Source: an uncultured Porphyromonadaceae bacterium (GTDB lineage: Bacteria; Bacteroidota; Bacteroidia; Bacteroidales; Muribaculaceae). Taken from it: a DNA stretch of 5,237 bases. The stretch covers positions 1-5,237 of the forward strand of contig CAJJOO010000130.1 of NCBI GenBank assembly GCA_905193395.1. The letters are read 5' to 3'. A program made the translations under genes and the position numbers. The notes beneath the pieces are model-generated. The model was not told the origin of the DNA and did no database searches. It worked only from the letters and a program-made list of their open reading frames with translations. Below are positions 1-5,225 of this stretch, one piece after another (the first letter of the stretch is position 1; every line of letters starts with the position of its first letter).

Positions 1-96
1 GCTATATGTCAATGCAGCCGGTTTAATTACGGCCATGTCTGCTCTGGCTGCGGTAAAGCCGAGCAGCGCAAATAGAATAAGTAGAAATTTTTTCAT
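1..96 (-). CDS. N-terminus of an exported protein (partial, cut by window edge)
   Basis: Reading leftward from the ATG at 96-94, 32 codons stay open to the window edge. The protein begins MKKFLLILFALLGFTAARA, a textbook Sec signal peptide: two lysines, a hydrophobic core (residues 4-15) and an Ala-Arg-Ala signal peptidase I site before Asp20. No lipobox cysteine follows the core, so a soluble periplasmic, secreted or outer-membrane protein is more likely than a lipoprotein. The mature part visible (D20 to S32) is too short to assign a family. The 97-121 stretch just upstream is A/T rich, like other Bacteroidota leaders. I see no exact TAnnTTTG box in the 192-base gap before it; TACACTTTC at 108-100 is the nearest resemblance and has the wrong spacing. 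The opposite-strand frame over this region is a shadow. Gene identity is unknown; that it is a real exported-protein start is fairly sure. Confidence 0.75.
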   Translation of the reverse strand, partial: MKKFLLILFALLGFTAARADMAVIKPAALTYS

Positions 97-107
97 AGAG
101 AAAGTGT

Positions 108-121
108 ATTGGTTTATAATG
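108..121 (-). repeat. 14-base leader element, copy 1
   Basis: On the minus strand this reads CATTATAAACCAAT and ends 11 bases before the ATG of the exported protein. The identical 14-mer occurs on the plus strand at 4398-4411 in the leader of the SIS-domain gene. Both copies lie in A/T-rich untranslated sequence upstream of a start codon. This may be a shared leader element or chance similarity between A/T-rich leaders. Confidence 0.35.
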
Positions 122-215
122 TTGATTCGGTTTTCTGTTTTTATGGCTTTCTGTCTTTTTATCATCCGTTTCTGGTGTCGGATGTTGACTGACATAGGAT
201 TTGCGTGTGGGGTTG

Positions 216-240
216 AAAAACAGTCCGGTGGCTGGACCGG
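216..240 (-). terminator. Possible weak terminator after the Xre-type gene
   Basis: On the minus strand CCGGT (240-236) and ACCGG (229-225) form a 5-bp GC stem around the loop CCAGCC, followed after ACTG by five T (220-216). It lies about 50 bases beyond the stop codon of the regulator gene and before the next gene on that strand, which suits an intrinsic terminator. The stem is short and the T run is separated from it by four bases, so the call is tentative. Confidence 0.35.
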
Positions 241-288
241 CGGAGAAGGAAACAGGTGACGGCAGAGGAGATTGGTTTCATAGTTTTT

Positions 289-582
289 TCACAGTATCTG
301 GTTGGCGTTGATTGCCGCCGCACGGGCCAGCAACTGCGGAGTGAGGTTGAACGTTCGGTCGCCGAAGCGGGCCGTCAGCGTCACATCCTGCTCGTCGGCA
401 AAAAATTCCTTTATCGATATTCCCAGCGAAGTGGCGATGCGGTCCAGAATCTCGAGCGAGGGGAGCCGGCGGCCGACAGCCCAGGCGTTGACCGTGACGG
501 CCGAAACGCCGAGCGACTTTGCCAACTCGCGCTGAGTCACCCCATTGGCATCGAGTATCTCCTTGATTCTGAGTCTAATCAT
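289..582 (-). CDS. Xre/Cro-CI-type helix-turn-helix DNA-binding protein, 97 aa
   Basis: A small cytoplasmic transcription regulator. Residues 3-62 form a Cro/CI-type helix-turn-helix fold: helix 1 about 3-12, helix 2 TQRELAKSLG at 16-25, recognition helix SAVTVNAWAVG at 27-37, then the typical Leu/Ile-rich closing helices (PSLEILDRIATSLGIS, 41-56) and KEFF. Residues 64-97 are a short tail (DVTLTARFGDRTFNLT and an Ala-rich end) with no domain I recognise; it may serve dimerisation. I chose the ATG at 582-580. A TTG 33 bases upstream would give 108 residues, but that TTG sits inside the -7 promoter box at 620-613 and so cannot be translated from that promoter. The gene is monocistronic by layout, 171 bases downstream of ugd and 192 bases upstream of an exported-protein gene. 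No toxin or prophage gene is adjacent, so its targets are unknown; autoregulation is an inference from the repeats at 651-668. Confidence 0.85.
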   Translation of the reverse strand: MIRLRIKEILDANGVTQRELAKSLGVSAVTVNAWAVGRRLPSLEILDRIATSLGISIKEFFADEQDVTLTARFGDRTFNLTPQLLARAAAINANQIL

Positions 583-612
583 AACTTGCGCCGGAAGTAT
601 AGGATTGCGACG

Positions 613-620
613 CAAAGTTA
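613..620 (-). promoter_or_regulatory. Bacteroidota -7 promoter box of the Xre-type gene
   Basis: The minus strand reads TAACTTTG (620-613), an exact match to the Bacteroidota primary sigma factor -7 consensus TAnnTTTG. Transcription would start near 607-605, leaving a leader of about 25 bases before the ATG at 582. The expected TTTG -33 box is absent: 19 bases upstream lies a run of seven G on this strand (646-640). This suggests a weak or activator-dependent promoter. Thirteen bases from this box onward (TAACTTTGCGTCG) are identical to the promoter of the ROK kinase gene at 2187-2199. Confidence 0.65.
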
Positions 621-650
621 CTAAAAATGTATAAGATTACCCCCCCATTT

Positions 651-668
651 GTTAAATCTTGTTAAATC
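651..668 (-). repeat. Pair of direct repeats, candidate operator of the Xre-type gene
   Basis: GTTAAATC occurs at 651-658 and again at 661-668 (GATTTAAC twice on the minus strand), with a period of exactly 10 bases, about one helical turn. The pair lies just upstream of the -33 position of the regulator's promoter. Direct repeats one turn apart would put two protein copies on the same DNA face. Binding by the adjacent regulator is an inference; Xre-family proteins more often use inverted repeats. Confidence 0.3.
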
Positions 669-753
669 ATCCCGTCTCGGGTGGTTGATTCAAATGCGCA
701 ATTTCCCCCGCTACGGCTACCCGCGGGTGGGGGACCGCCCGCTGTCCCGGCGC

Positions 754-2064
754 TTATCCTATTTTATAATATGTGAAGCCGTGGTCGGCGACTTCCTCGG
801 GGTCGTAGATGTTGCGGCCGTCGATAATCAGGGGCGCGTTCATCACGCGCTGAAGCACGTTCCACGAGGGCATGCGGAATTCGTTCCACTCCGTCAGCAG
901 CATCAGGGCATCGGCCCCGGCGGCCGCGTCGTACATGTCGGTGCCATACTCCACGGCGTCGCCCATGCGGCGGCGGCACTCGGTCATAGCCACGGGGTCG
1001 TAGACGCGCAGGCGCGCGCCGAGGTCCAGCAGGCGCCGCATCACCACCAGCGACGGCGCCTCGCGCATATCGTCGGTCTCGGGCTTGAAAGCCAGGCCCC
1101 AGAGGGCGACGGTCCTGCCGGCGACGTCACCGCCGCAGTGGGCCAGGAGTTTGTCGACCAGGATGCCCTTCTGGCGCTCGTTGACGGCGTCTACGGCACG
1201 CAGAACCGACATGGGATAGCCGTGCTGTTCGGCGGTCTTAACGAGGGCCTTGACGTCCTTGGGGAAGCACGAGCCGCCGTAGCCGCAGCCAGGATAGAGG
1301 AATTTCTTGCCGATGCGCGTGTCCGAACCGATGCCGCGGCGCACCATGTTGACGTCGGCGCCGACGAGTTCGCAGAGGTTGGCGATGTCGTTCATGAACG
1401 AGATTCGGGTGGCCAGCATGGAATTGGCGGCATACTTGATCATCTCGGCCGAGGGTATGTCGGTGAAAATCATGCGCTGGGAGACAATCATGAAAGGCTT
1501 GTAGAGGCGCGTGAGGAGTTTGCGGGCACGTTCGCTGTCGGTACCAACGACCACGCGGTCGGGGTGCATGAAATCCTTGATGGCGGCGCCCTCCTTGAGG
1601 AATTCGGGGTTGGAGGCCACGTCGAAGGGGATGTCGGCGCCGCGTTCCTGCAACTGTCGGCGCACCTCGGCCTTGATGGCGGCGGCGGTGCCCACGGGGA
1701 CGGTGGATTTGGTGACCAGCAGGGTGTAGCGCGAGATGTGGCGCCCGAAGGTGCGGGCCACCTCCATGACGTGGCGCAGGTCGGCCGAACCGTCGTCGTC
1801 GGGCGGCGTGCCCACGGCCGAGAAGACCACCTCCACCGAGTCGAGACACTCGGCCAGGTCTGTGGTGAAGTGCAGGCGGCCGGCGGCGATGTTCTTGCGC
1901 ACCAGTTCGTCGAGGCCGGGTTCGTAGATTGGAATCTCGCCGCGGGCTATGCGTTCGATTTTGGCGCTGTCGACGTCGACACAGGTGACATCGATGCCCA
2001 TCTGCGAGAAACAGGCCCCGGTGACGAGGCCCACATATCCGGTTCCGACGATTGCTATGTTCAT
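754..2064 (-). CDS. ugd: UDP-glucose 6-dehydrogenase, 436 aa
   Basis: Cytoplasmic enzyme oxidising UDP-glucose to UDP-glucuronate with two NAD+, supplying uronic acid and derived sugars for capsule, exopolysaccharide or LPS. The protein shows the family's three parts at normal length. The N-terminal Rossmann domain has GTGYVG at 7-12, Asp30 closing strand 2 (CVDVD), FSAVGTPPDDDG at 81-92 and KSTVPVGT at 119-126. The central region has NPEFLKEG (152-159) and Lys210 and Asn214 in EMIKYAAN. The catalytic Cys266 is in GYGGSCFPKD (261-270), with Asp270. The C-terminal domain carries WGLAFKPETDDMREAPS (322-338). The start at 2064 places the dinucleotide fold at the N-terminus and lies about 30 bases after a matching -7 box. 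The open frame continues upstream for hundreds of codons, but that part is antisense to the next operon. No glycosyltransferase or polysaccharide genes are visible beside it, so its end product is unknown. Confidence 0.97.
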   Translation of the reverse strand: MNIAIVGTGYVGLVTGACFSQMGIDVTCVDVDSAKIERIARGEIPIYEPGLDELVRKNIAAGRLHFTTDLAECLDSVEVVFSAVGTPPDDDGSADLRHVMEVARTFGRHISRYTLLVTKSTVPVGTAAAIKAEVRRQLQERGADIPFDVASNPEFLKEGAAIKDFMHPDRVVVGTDSERARKLLTRLYKPFMIVSQRMIFTDIPSAEMIKYAANSMLATRISFMNDIANLCELVGADVNMVRRGIGSDTRIGKKFLYPGCGYGGSCFPKDVKALVKTAEQHGYPMSVLRAVDAVNERQKGILVDKLLAHCGGDVAGRTVALWGLAFKPETDDMREAPSLVVMRRLLDLGARLRVYDPVAMTECRRRMGDAVEYGTDMYDAAAGADALMLLTEWNEFRMPSWNVLQRVMNAPLIIDGRNIYDPEEVADHGFTYYKIG

Positions 2065-2094
2065 TGCTGCATGGGGTTTTGAGGAATTCGATTG

Positions 2095-2125
2095 CAAAGA
2101 TAGGGCTTTCGCGTCAACCCGCCAA
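2095..2125 (-). promoter_or_regulatory. Bacteroidota-type promoter of ugd
   Basis: The minus strand has TATCTTTG at 2102-2095, an exact TAnnTTTG -7 box, and TTG at 2125-2123 separated by 20 bases as a -33 box. Transcription would start near 2089-2087, giving a leader of roughly 25 bases before the ugd ATG at 2064. It is divergent from, and does not overlap, the promoter of the kinase operon; 38 bases separate the two -33 boxes. Confidence 0.65.
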
Positions 2126-2163
2126 GAATCCGGGGGCGTGCCGCCCGAAAAATCCAAATTATT

Positions 2164-2194
2164 TTTGTGCAAGCCGCGGAAATTGCTAACTTTG
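2164..2194 (+). promoter_or_regulatory. Bacteroidota-type promoter of the kinase-transporter-SIS operon
   Basis: TTTG at 2164-2167 and TAACTTTG at 2187-2194 are separated by 19 bases, matching the Bacteroidota -33/-7 consensus in both sequence and spacing. The expected transcription start is near 2200, leaving an A/T-rich leader of about 40 bases to the ATG at 2242. No other site of this quality lies further along the operon, so the three genes are probably co-transcribed from here. This is the strongest promoter match in the window. Confidence 0.75.
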
Positions 2195-2241
2195 CGTCGG
2201 ATAATTCCGTACCTTAAATCTAAAACCACTACACAACTATC

Positions 2242-3186
2242 ATGGCGGCTATTGCACTTGATATAGGCGGTACGAAAATCCAGGGGGCGCTGTACCGCCC
2301 CGACGGCGTGGTAATCGATACCCACCGCCGCCTGCTGGATGGCCGTACCGGCGAGGCTGTCGGAGCACTCGCACTTGATATAACCCGCGAACTGCTGACA
2401 CGCGCCGTAGGGCGCGGCATCGAGGTGAGCGGCCTGGGCGTCTGCGTGCCCGGAATCGTCTACCGCACCGACGGCAGCGTATGGGCGCCCAATATCCCCG
2501 GCTGGGAACGCTACCCCCTGCGCCGGTTGCTGACCGACGCCTTCCCCGGAATGTATGTCTCGGTCGACAACGACCGCAGCTGCAGCATCTACGGCGAGAC
2601 CTGGCTGGGCGCCGCCGCCGGCTGCCGCGACGCCGTGTTCGTGGCCGTAGGCACGGGCATCGGCCTGGGAATCAAGGTCGACGGCAACGTGCTCCACGGC
2701 CTGGGCGACATTGCCGGCGCCGCCGGATGGATGGCCCTGCGCCCGCCATACGACCACGATTACGACCCAGTGGGCTGTTTCGAATACTATGCCTCGGGCA
2801 ACGGCATCGGCGCCCGCGCCCGCGACATGCTGGCCGCCGCCGGCCGCGACTCCCTGGGCAACACCCGCGGGCTGGACCGCGTCACCTCGCACGACGTATT
2901 CGACGCCTGGGACAGCGGCGACCCCGTGGCACGCGCCGTGGTGGCACGCGCCATCGAAATGTGGGGCATGGGCGCCGCAAACATGGTGTCGCTCTTCAAT
3001 CCCGAACTGATTGTCTGGGGCGGAGGAGTCTTCGGCCCGGCTGCCCGCTTCATCGACGACATCCGCCGCGAAGCCGAAAAATGGGCCCAGCCCGTGGCCA
3101 TGACCCAGGTAAAATTCATCCCCTCGCGCGCCGACTTCAACGCCATGATGGCCGGCGCCGCCTTCATCGCCTTCAACCGTCCGTAA
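2242..3186 (+). CDS. ROK-family sugar kinase, 314 aa, zinc motif missing
   Basis: Predicted cytoplasmic ATP-dependent sugar kinase. The fold markers are in order: phosphate-1 motif DIGGTK at 7-12; GLGVCVPGIV (64-73); probable catalytic Asp111 in VDNDRSCS (108-115); phosphate-2 region VAVGTGIGLGIKVDGNVLHG (135-154, read as VAVGTGIGLG plus the turn); and LFNPELIVWGGGVFG (251-265). Length is typical. The oddity is the signature region. ROK proteins usually have a GEIGH-like segment followed by CxCGxxGCxE, which binds zinc. Here the segment is GAAGW (159-163), so the His is replaced by Trp163, and the first cysteines are absent (LRPPYDHDYDPV). Only the final G178-C179-F-E181 with YYASG remains. 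Glu181 and Asp111 are kept, so an active kinase is plausible. There is no DNA-binding N-terminal domain, so it is not a ROK repressor. It is followed after 24 bases by an MFS transporter. Substrate unknown; glucose, an amino sugar or fructose are all possible. Confidence 0.88.
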   Translation: MAAIALDIGGTKIQGALYRPDGVVIDTHRRLLDGRTGEAVGALALDITRELLTRAVGRGIEVSGLGVCVPGIVYRTDGSVWAPNIPGWERYPLRRLLTDAFPGMYVSVDNDRSCSIYGETWLGAAAGCRDAVFVAVGTGIGLGIKVDGNVLHGLGDIAGAAGWMALRPPYDHDYDPVGCFEYYASGNGIGARARDMLAAAGRDSLGNTRGLDRVTSHDVFDAWDSGDPVARAVVARAIEMWGMGAANMVSLFNPELIVWGGGVFGPAARFIDDIRREAEKWAQPVAMTQVKFIPSRADFNAMMAGAAFIAFNRP

Positions 3187-3198
3187 AAAACCGTAAAA
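3181..3198 (+). repeat. Short direct repeat at the kinase stop codon
   Basis: CCGTAAAA occurs at 3181-3188 and 3191-3198, a 10-base period. The first copy includes the TAA stop of the kinase gene, and the second lies in the 24-base gap before the transporter ATG. It may simply be the A-rich leader that Bacteroidota use for translation initiation; no function is established. Confidence 0.25.
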
Positions 3199-3210
3199 TA
3201 CCCGCCCGCA

Positions 3211-4392
3211 ATGACTGAAACCACAAAATACAACCGCACGGCCGTGTTCGTAGCCGCCTGCATCGGAATATGCTTCTTCGGCGTCTCGATGATTACCCTC
3301 GGAGCCGTGCTGCCCGAACTCTGCGAGGCCCTGTCGCTGAGCGAGGCCGACGCCACAGGCCTCACCACCCTGCTGCCCGCCGGTCTGCTGGCCGGCTCGC
3401 TGCTGTTCGGCCCCATCGTCGACCGCTTCGGCCACAAACCCGTGCTGGTGACCTGCTGCCTGCTGGTCGACGCCGCCCTGCTGGCCGTGGCCCTGGGCCG
3501 CGACGCCGCCATGCTGCGCTGGGCTATATTCGCCATCGGCCTGGGCGGCGGCGCCCTCAACGGCGAGACCAACGCCATGGTGACCGAAATCTACGAAGGC
3601 GCCCGCCGCGCCTCGCGCCTGAGCCTCCTGGGCGTGTTCTACGGAATCGGCGCCCTGGCAATCCCCCTGCTGCTGGCATGGCTCTCGCGCAGTTACGACT
3701 ACAACACCGTCCTCACGGGCATCAGCGCCGTCCTGGCCCTCGGAATCGTGTTCTGCGCCGTCACCCGCTTCCCGGGCGCCAAGCAGCCCCAGGGCTTCCC
3801 CCTGCGCGAGGCCGGCAAAATCATCACCCACCCCATCATGCTCGTCGTGGCCCTGCTGCTGTTCTTCCAGAGCGGCGTCGAGGGCATCACCAACAACTGG
3901 TCGCTGATGTACCTCGACTCGCTGGGCATCGGCATCACCGACGGCCGCCTGGCTCTCACAGCCATGCTGGCCGGCCTGACGGCGGCGCGCCTGGTGCAGT
4001 CGTTCCTGTTCTCGCGCGTCGAGCCGATGCGCGTGCTGCTCGCCTCACTGCTGCTGACGGCCTGCGGCTTCGCCGGCCTGGCCGTGGCCACCGGTGTCTG
4101 GGCCGCCGTGATTTCGATGGCCGTAATCGGCGCCGGACTGGCATCCACCTTCCCGGTGATGTTCGGCGTCCTGGGCGAACGCTTCCCGGCCCTGTCCGGA
4201 ACGGCATTCAGCGTGGCCCTGACAGTGGCCCTCTGCGGACAGACGGCCCTGAACTACACCGTCGGCGCCGTGGCCGACAAGCAGGGCATCGGCTGCTTCC
4301 CGCCCCTGGCCATCTTGGCCGTCGGCGCGATGCTGGTGCTCTTTGCCGCCGTCCGCATCCTCAGCCGCCGAAAAACGGCGCCCCAAGCCTGA
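3211..4392 (+). CDS. Major facilitator superfamily transporter, probably sugar uptake, 393 aa
   Basis: Inner-membrane secondary transporter with about twelve hydrophobic helices, estimated at 10-32, 47-70, 78-96, 102-121, 137-157, 166-184, 206-224, 245-267, 274-293, 296-320, 326-350 and 363-384. The MFS motif A lies in the loop after helix 2: GPIVDRFGHKP at 67-77, with Asp71, Arg72 and Lys76. A longer cytoplasmic linker at about 185-205 separates the two six-helix halves. Length is normal and the C-terminus ends with a basic RRK tail in the cytoplasm. Charged or polar residues within helices, such as the stretch LNGETNAM (116-123) and EGITNN (224-229), could line a sugar path. The substrate is inferred only from the flanking sugar kinase and SIS gene. 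Drug or other solute transport cannot be excluded from sequence alone. It starts 24 bases after the kinase stop and precedes the SIS gene by 51 bases. Confidence 0.88.
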   Translation: MTETTKYNRTAVFVAACIGICFFGVSMITLGAVLPELCEALSLSEADATGLTTLLPAGLLAGSLLFGPIVDRFGHKPVLVTCCLLVDAALLAVALGRDAAMLRWAIFAIGLGGGALNGETNAMVTEIYEGARRASRLSLLGVFYGIGALAIPLLLAWLSRSYDYNTVLTGISAVLALGIVFCAVTRFPGAKQPQGFPLREAGKIITHPIMLVVALLLFFQSGVEGITNNWSLMYLDSLGIGITDGRLALTAMLAGLTAARLVQSFLFSRVEPMRVLLASLLLTACGFAGLAVATGVWAAVISMAVIGAGLASTFPVMFGVLGERFPALSGTAFSVALTVALCGQTALNYTVGAVADKQGIGCFPPLAILAVGAMLVLFAAVRILSRRKTAPQA

Positions 4393-4397
4393 CAATC

Positions 4398-4411
4398 CAT
4401 TATAAACCAAT
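4398..4411 (+). repeat. 14-base leader element, copy 2
   Basis: CATTATAAACCAAT in the 51-base A/T-rich gap before the SIS gene is identical to the minus-strand sequence at 121-108 before the exported-protein gene. It is followed by TTATAAAACCA (4413-4423), a near repeat of its own core. The gap has no TAnnTTTG box, so it is more likely a translation leader than a promoter. Confidence 0.35.
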
Positions 4412-4443
4412 CTTATAAAACCACTTAAAACAACTAAAAGACA

Positions 4444-5205
4444 ATGCTTGCAAAAGAATGGCTCAAAAATGCCCATGGCATCATGGACACCCTCGAGAAA
4501 ACTCAGATGGAAAACGTGCGCAAAGCCGCCGAAGTAATGGCCGACTCGATTGAAAAAGGCCGCTGGGTACACACCTTCGGCTGTGGCCACGCCACCATCC
4601 CCGTCGAGGAAATGTATCCCCGCATCGGCAGTTTCGTAGGTTTCCACCCCCTGTGCGAAATGCCCCTCACCTTCTTCACCCAGATCATCGGCCAGATGGG
4701 TATCCACCAGTTCCTCTTCCTGGAACGCACCGAAGGCTACGGCCAGGAAATCATGAAAAACTATGATTTCTCGACCGACGACTGCGTGTGGATTTTCTCG
4801 CACACCGGTATCAACGCCGTAAACATCGACATGGCCCTCGAAGCCAAGAAACGCGGCATGAAGGTGATTGTCTACGGCTCCGCAGCCCAGACCGGCGACA
4901 AGCCCTCGCGCCACTCCTCGGGCAAGAACCTGTTCCAGATCGCCGACATCGTCGTTGACTCCTGCGTGCCCCTGGTCGACGCTTCCGTGCCCATGAAGAA
5001 GCACTTCGACAAGGTAGGTCCTCTCTCGACCCTGGCTTTCGTATCCCTGGTGTGGATGACCATCACCACCGTGGCCGAAATCCTTGAGGAACGCGGCGTG
5101 AAACTCTACATCCACCCGTCGCACAACGTTCCCGGCGACACCACCGCCCACGAACGCCTCGACGCCGCCATCGACGAATACAAGCGTCGCGTGAAGGTGC
5201 TCTGA
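4444..5205 (+). CDS. SIS-domain phosphosugar protein, UPF0309-like, 253 aa
   Basis: Cytoplasmic protein with one sugar isomerase (SIS) domain. An N-terminal helical segment (1-40) leads into FGCGHATIPVEEMYPRIG (45-62), the glycine/histidine loop and acidic stretch seen in UPF0309 proteins. The central SIS segment is IFSHTGINAVNIDMALEA with KKRGMKVIVYGS (117-146), matching the family's Ser-x-Ser/Thr-Gly sugar-phosphate loop and following helix. The C-terminal region has VGPLSTLAF (191-199) and PSHNVPG (225-231), also where UPF0309 proteins have a conserved block. Length agrees with that family (about 240-250). No enzyme activity is settled for it to my knowledge; isomerase, deaminase, lyase or regulator are possible. 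Since it follows a sugar kinase and transporter, a role on the phosphorylated sugar is the natural inference. It lacks the second SIS domain of GlmS-type enzymes and is shorter than MurQ etherases (about 300). Its 51-base leader is A/T rich with no Shine-Dalgarno. Confidence 0.9.
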   Translation: MLAKEWLKNAHGIMDTLEKTQMENVRKAAEVMADSIEKGRWVHTFGCGHATIPVEEMYPRIGSFVGFHPLCEMPLTFFTQIIGQMGIHQFLFLERTEGYGQEIMKNYDFSTDDCVWIFSHTGINAVNIDMALEAKKRGMKVIVYGSAAQTGDKPSRHSSGKNLFQIADIVVDSCVPLVDASVPMKKHFDKVGPLSTLAFVSLVWMTITTVAEILEERGVKLYIHPSHNVPGDTTAHERLDAAIDEYKRRVKVL

Positions 5206-5212
5206 TTCCCCG

Positions 5213-5225
5213 CATTATTATAATG
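5213..5225 (+). repeat. 13-base perfect palindrome after the SIS gene
   Basis: CATTAT-T-ATAATG is a perfect inverted repeat with 6-base arms around a central T. It starts 7 bases after the SIS stop codon. It is all A/T apart from the ends and has no T run, so it is a poor terminator. It could be a regulator site before the next gene or a coincidence in an A/T-rich leader. Confidence 0.3.

Noticed and set aside
289..582. Xre-type protein as the antitoxin of a toxin-antitoxin pair or a phage repressor.
   Set aside because: No small partner gene overlaps or adjoins it, its neighbours are ugd and an exported protein, and no integrase or phage genes are in view.
705..733. Inverted repeat CCCCC...GGGGG between ugd and the Xre-type gene as a ugd terminator.
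   Set aside because: On the ugd strand the stem is five base pairs followed by mismatches, the loop is long, and no T run follows (AAATTGCGC). A GC-rich stem may form, but an intrinsic terminator is not supported.
649..2082. A 477-codon plus-strand frame opposite ugd.
   Set aside because: It mirrors ugd codon by codon, is rich in His, Gly, Val and Ala without motifs, and its start precedes no promoter. It is an antisense shadow.
2065..3831. A 588-codon upstream extension of the ugd frame on the minus strand, suggesting a 1025-residue fusion protein.
   Set aside because: It lies antisense to the complete kinase gene and half of the transporter gene, both of which have recognisable motifs. 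The extension is a low-complexity Ala/Gly/His/Val/Gln sequence with no domain, as expected when a GC-biased gene is read in the opposite phase, and ugd has its own promoter and normal-length start at 2064.
4045..5151. A 368-codon minus-strand frame opposite the transporter and SIS genes.
   Set aside because: It spans parts of two well-supported genes and their leader, and its translation shows no family features.
4444..5205. SIS protein as a MurNAc 6-phosphate etherase (MurQ) or GlmS-type enzyme.
   Set aside because: It is shorter than MurQ, has one SIS domain only, lacks an amidotransferase domain, and its N- and C-terminal blocks fit the UPF0309 pattern better.
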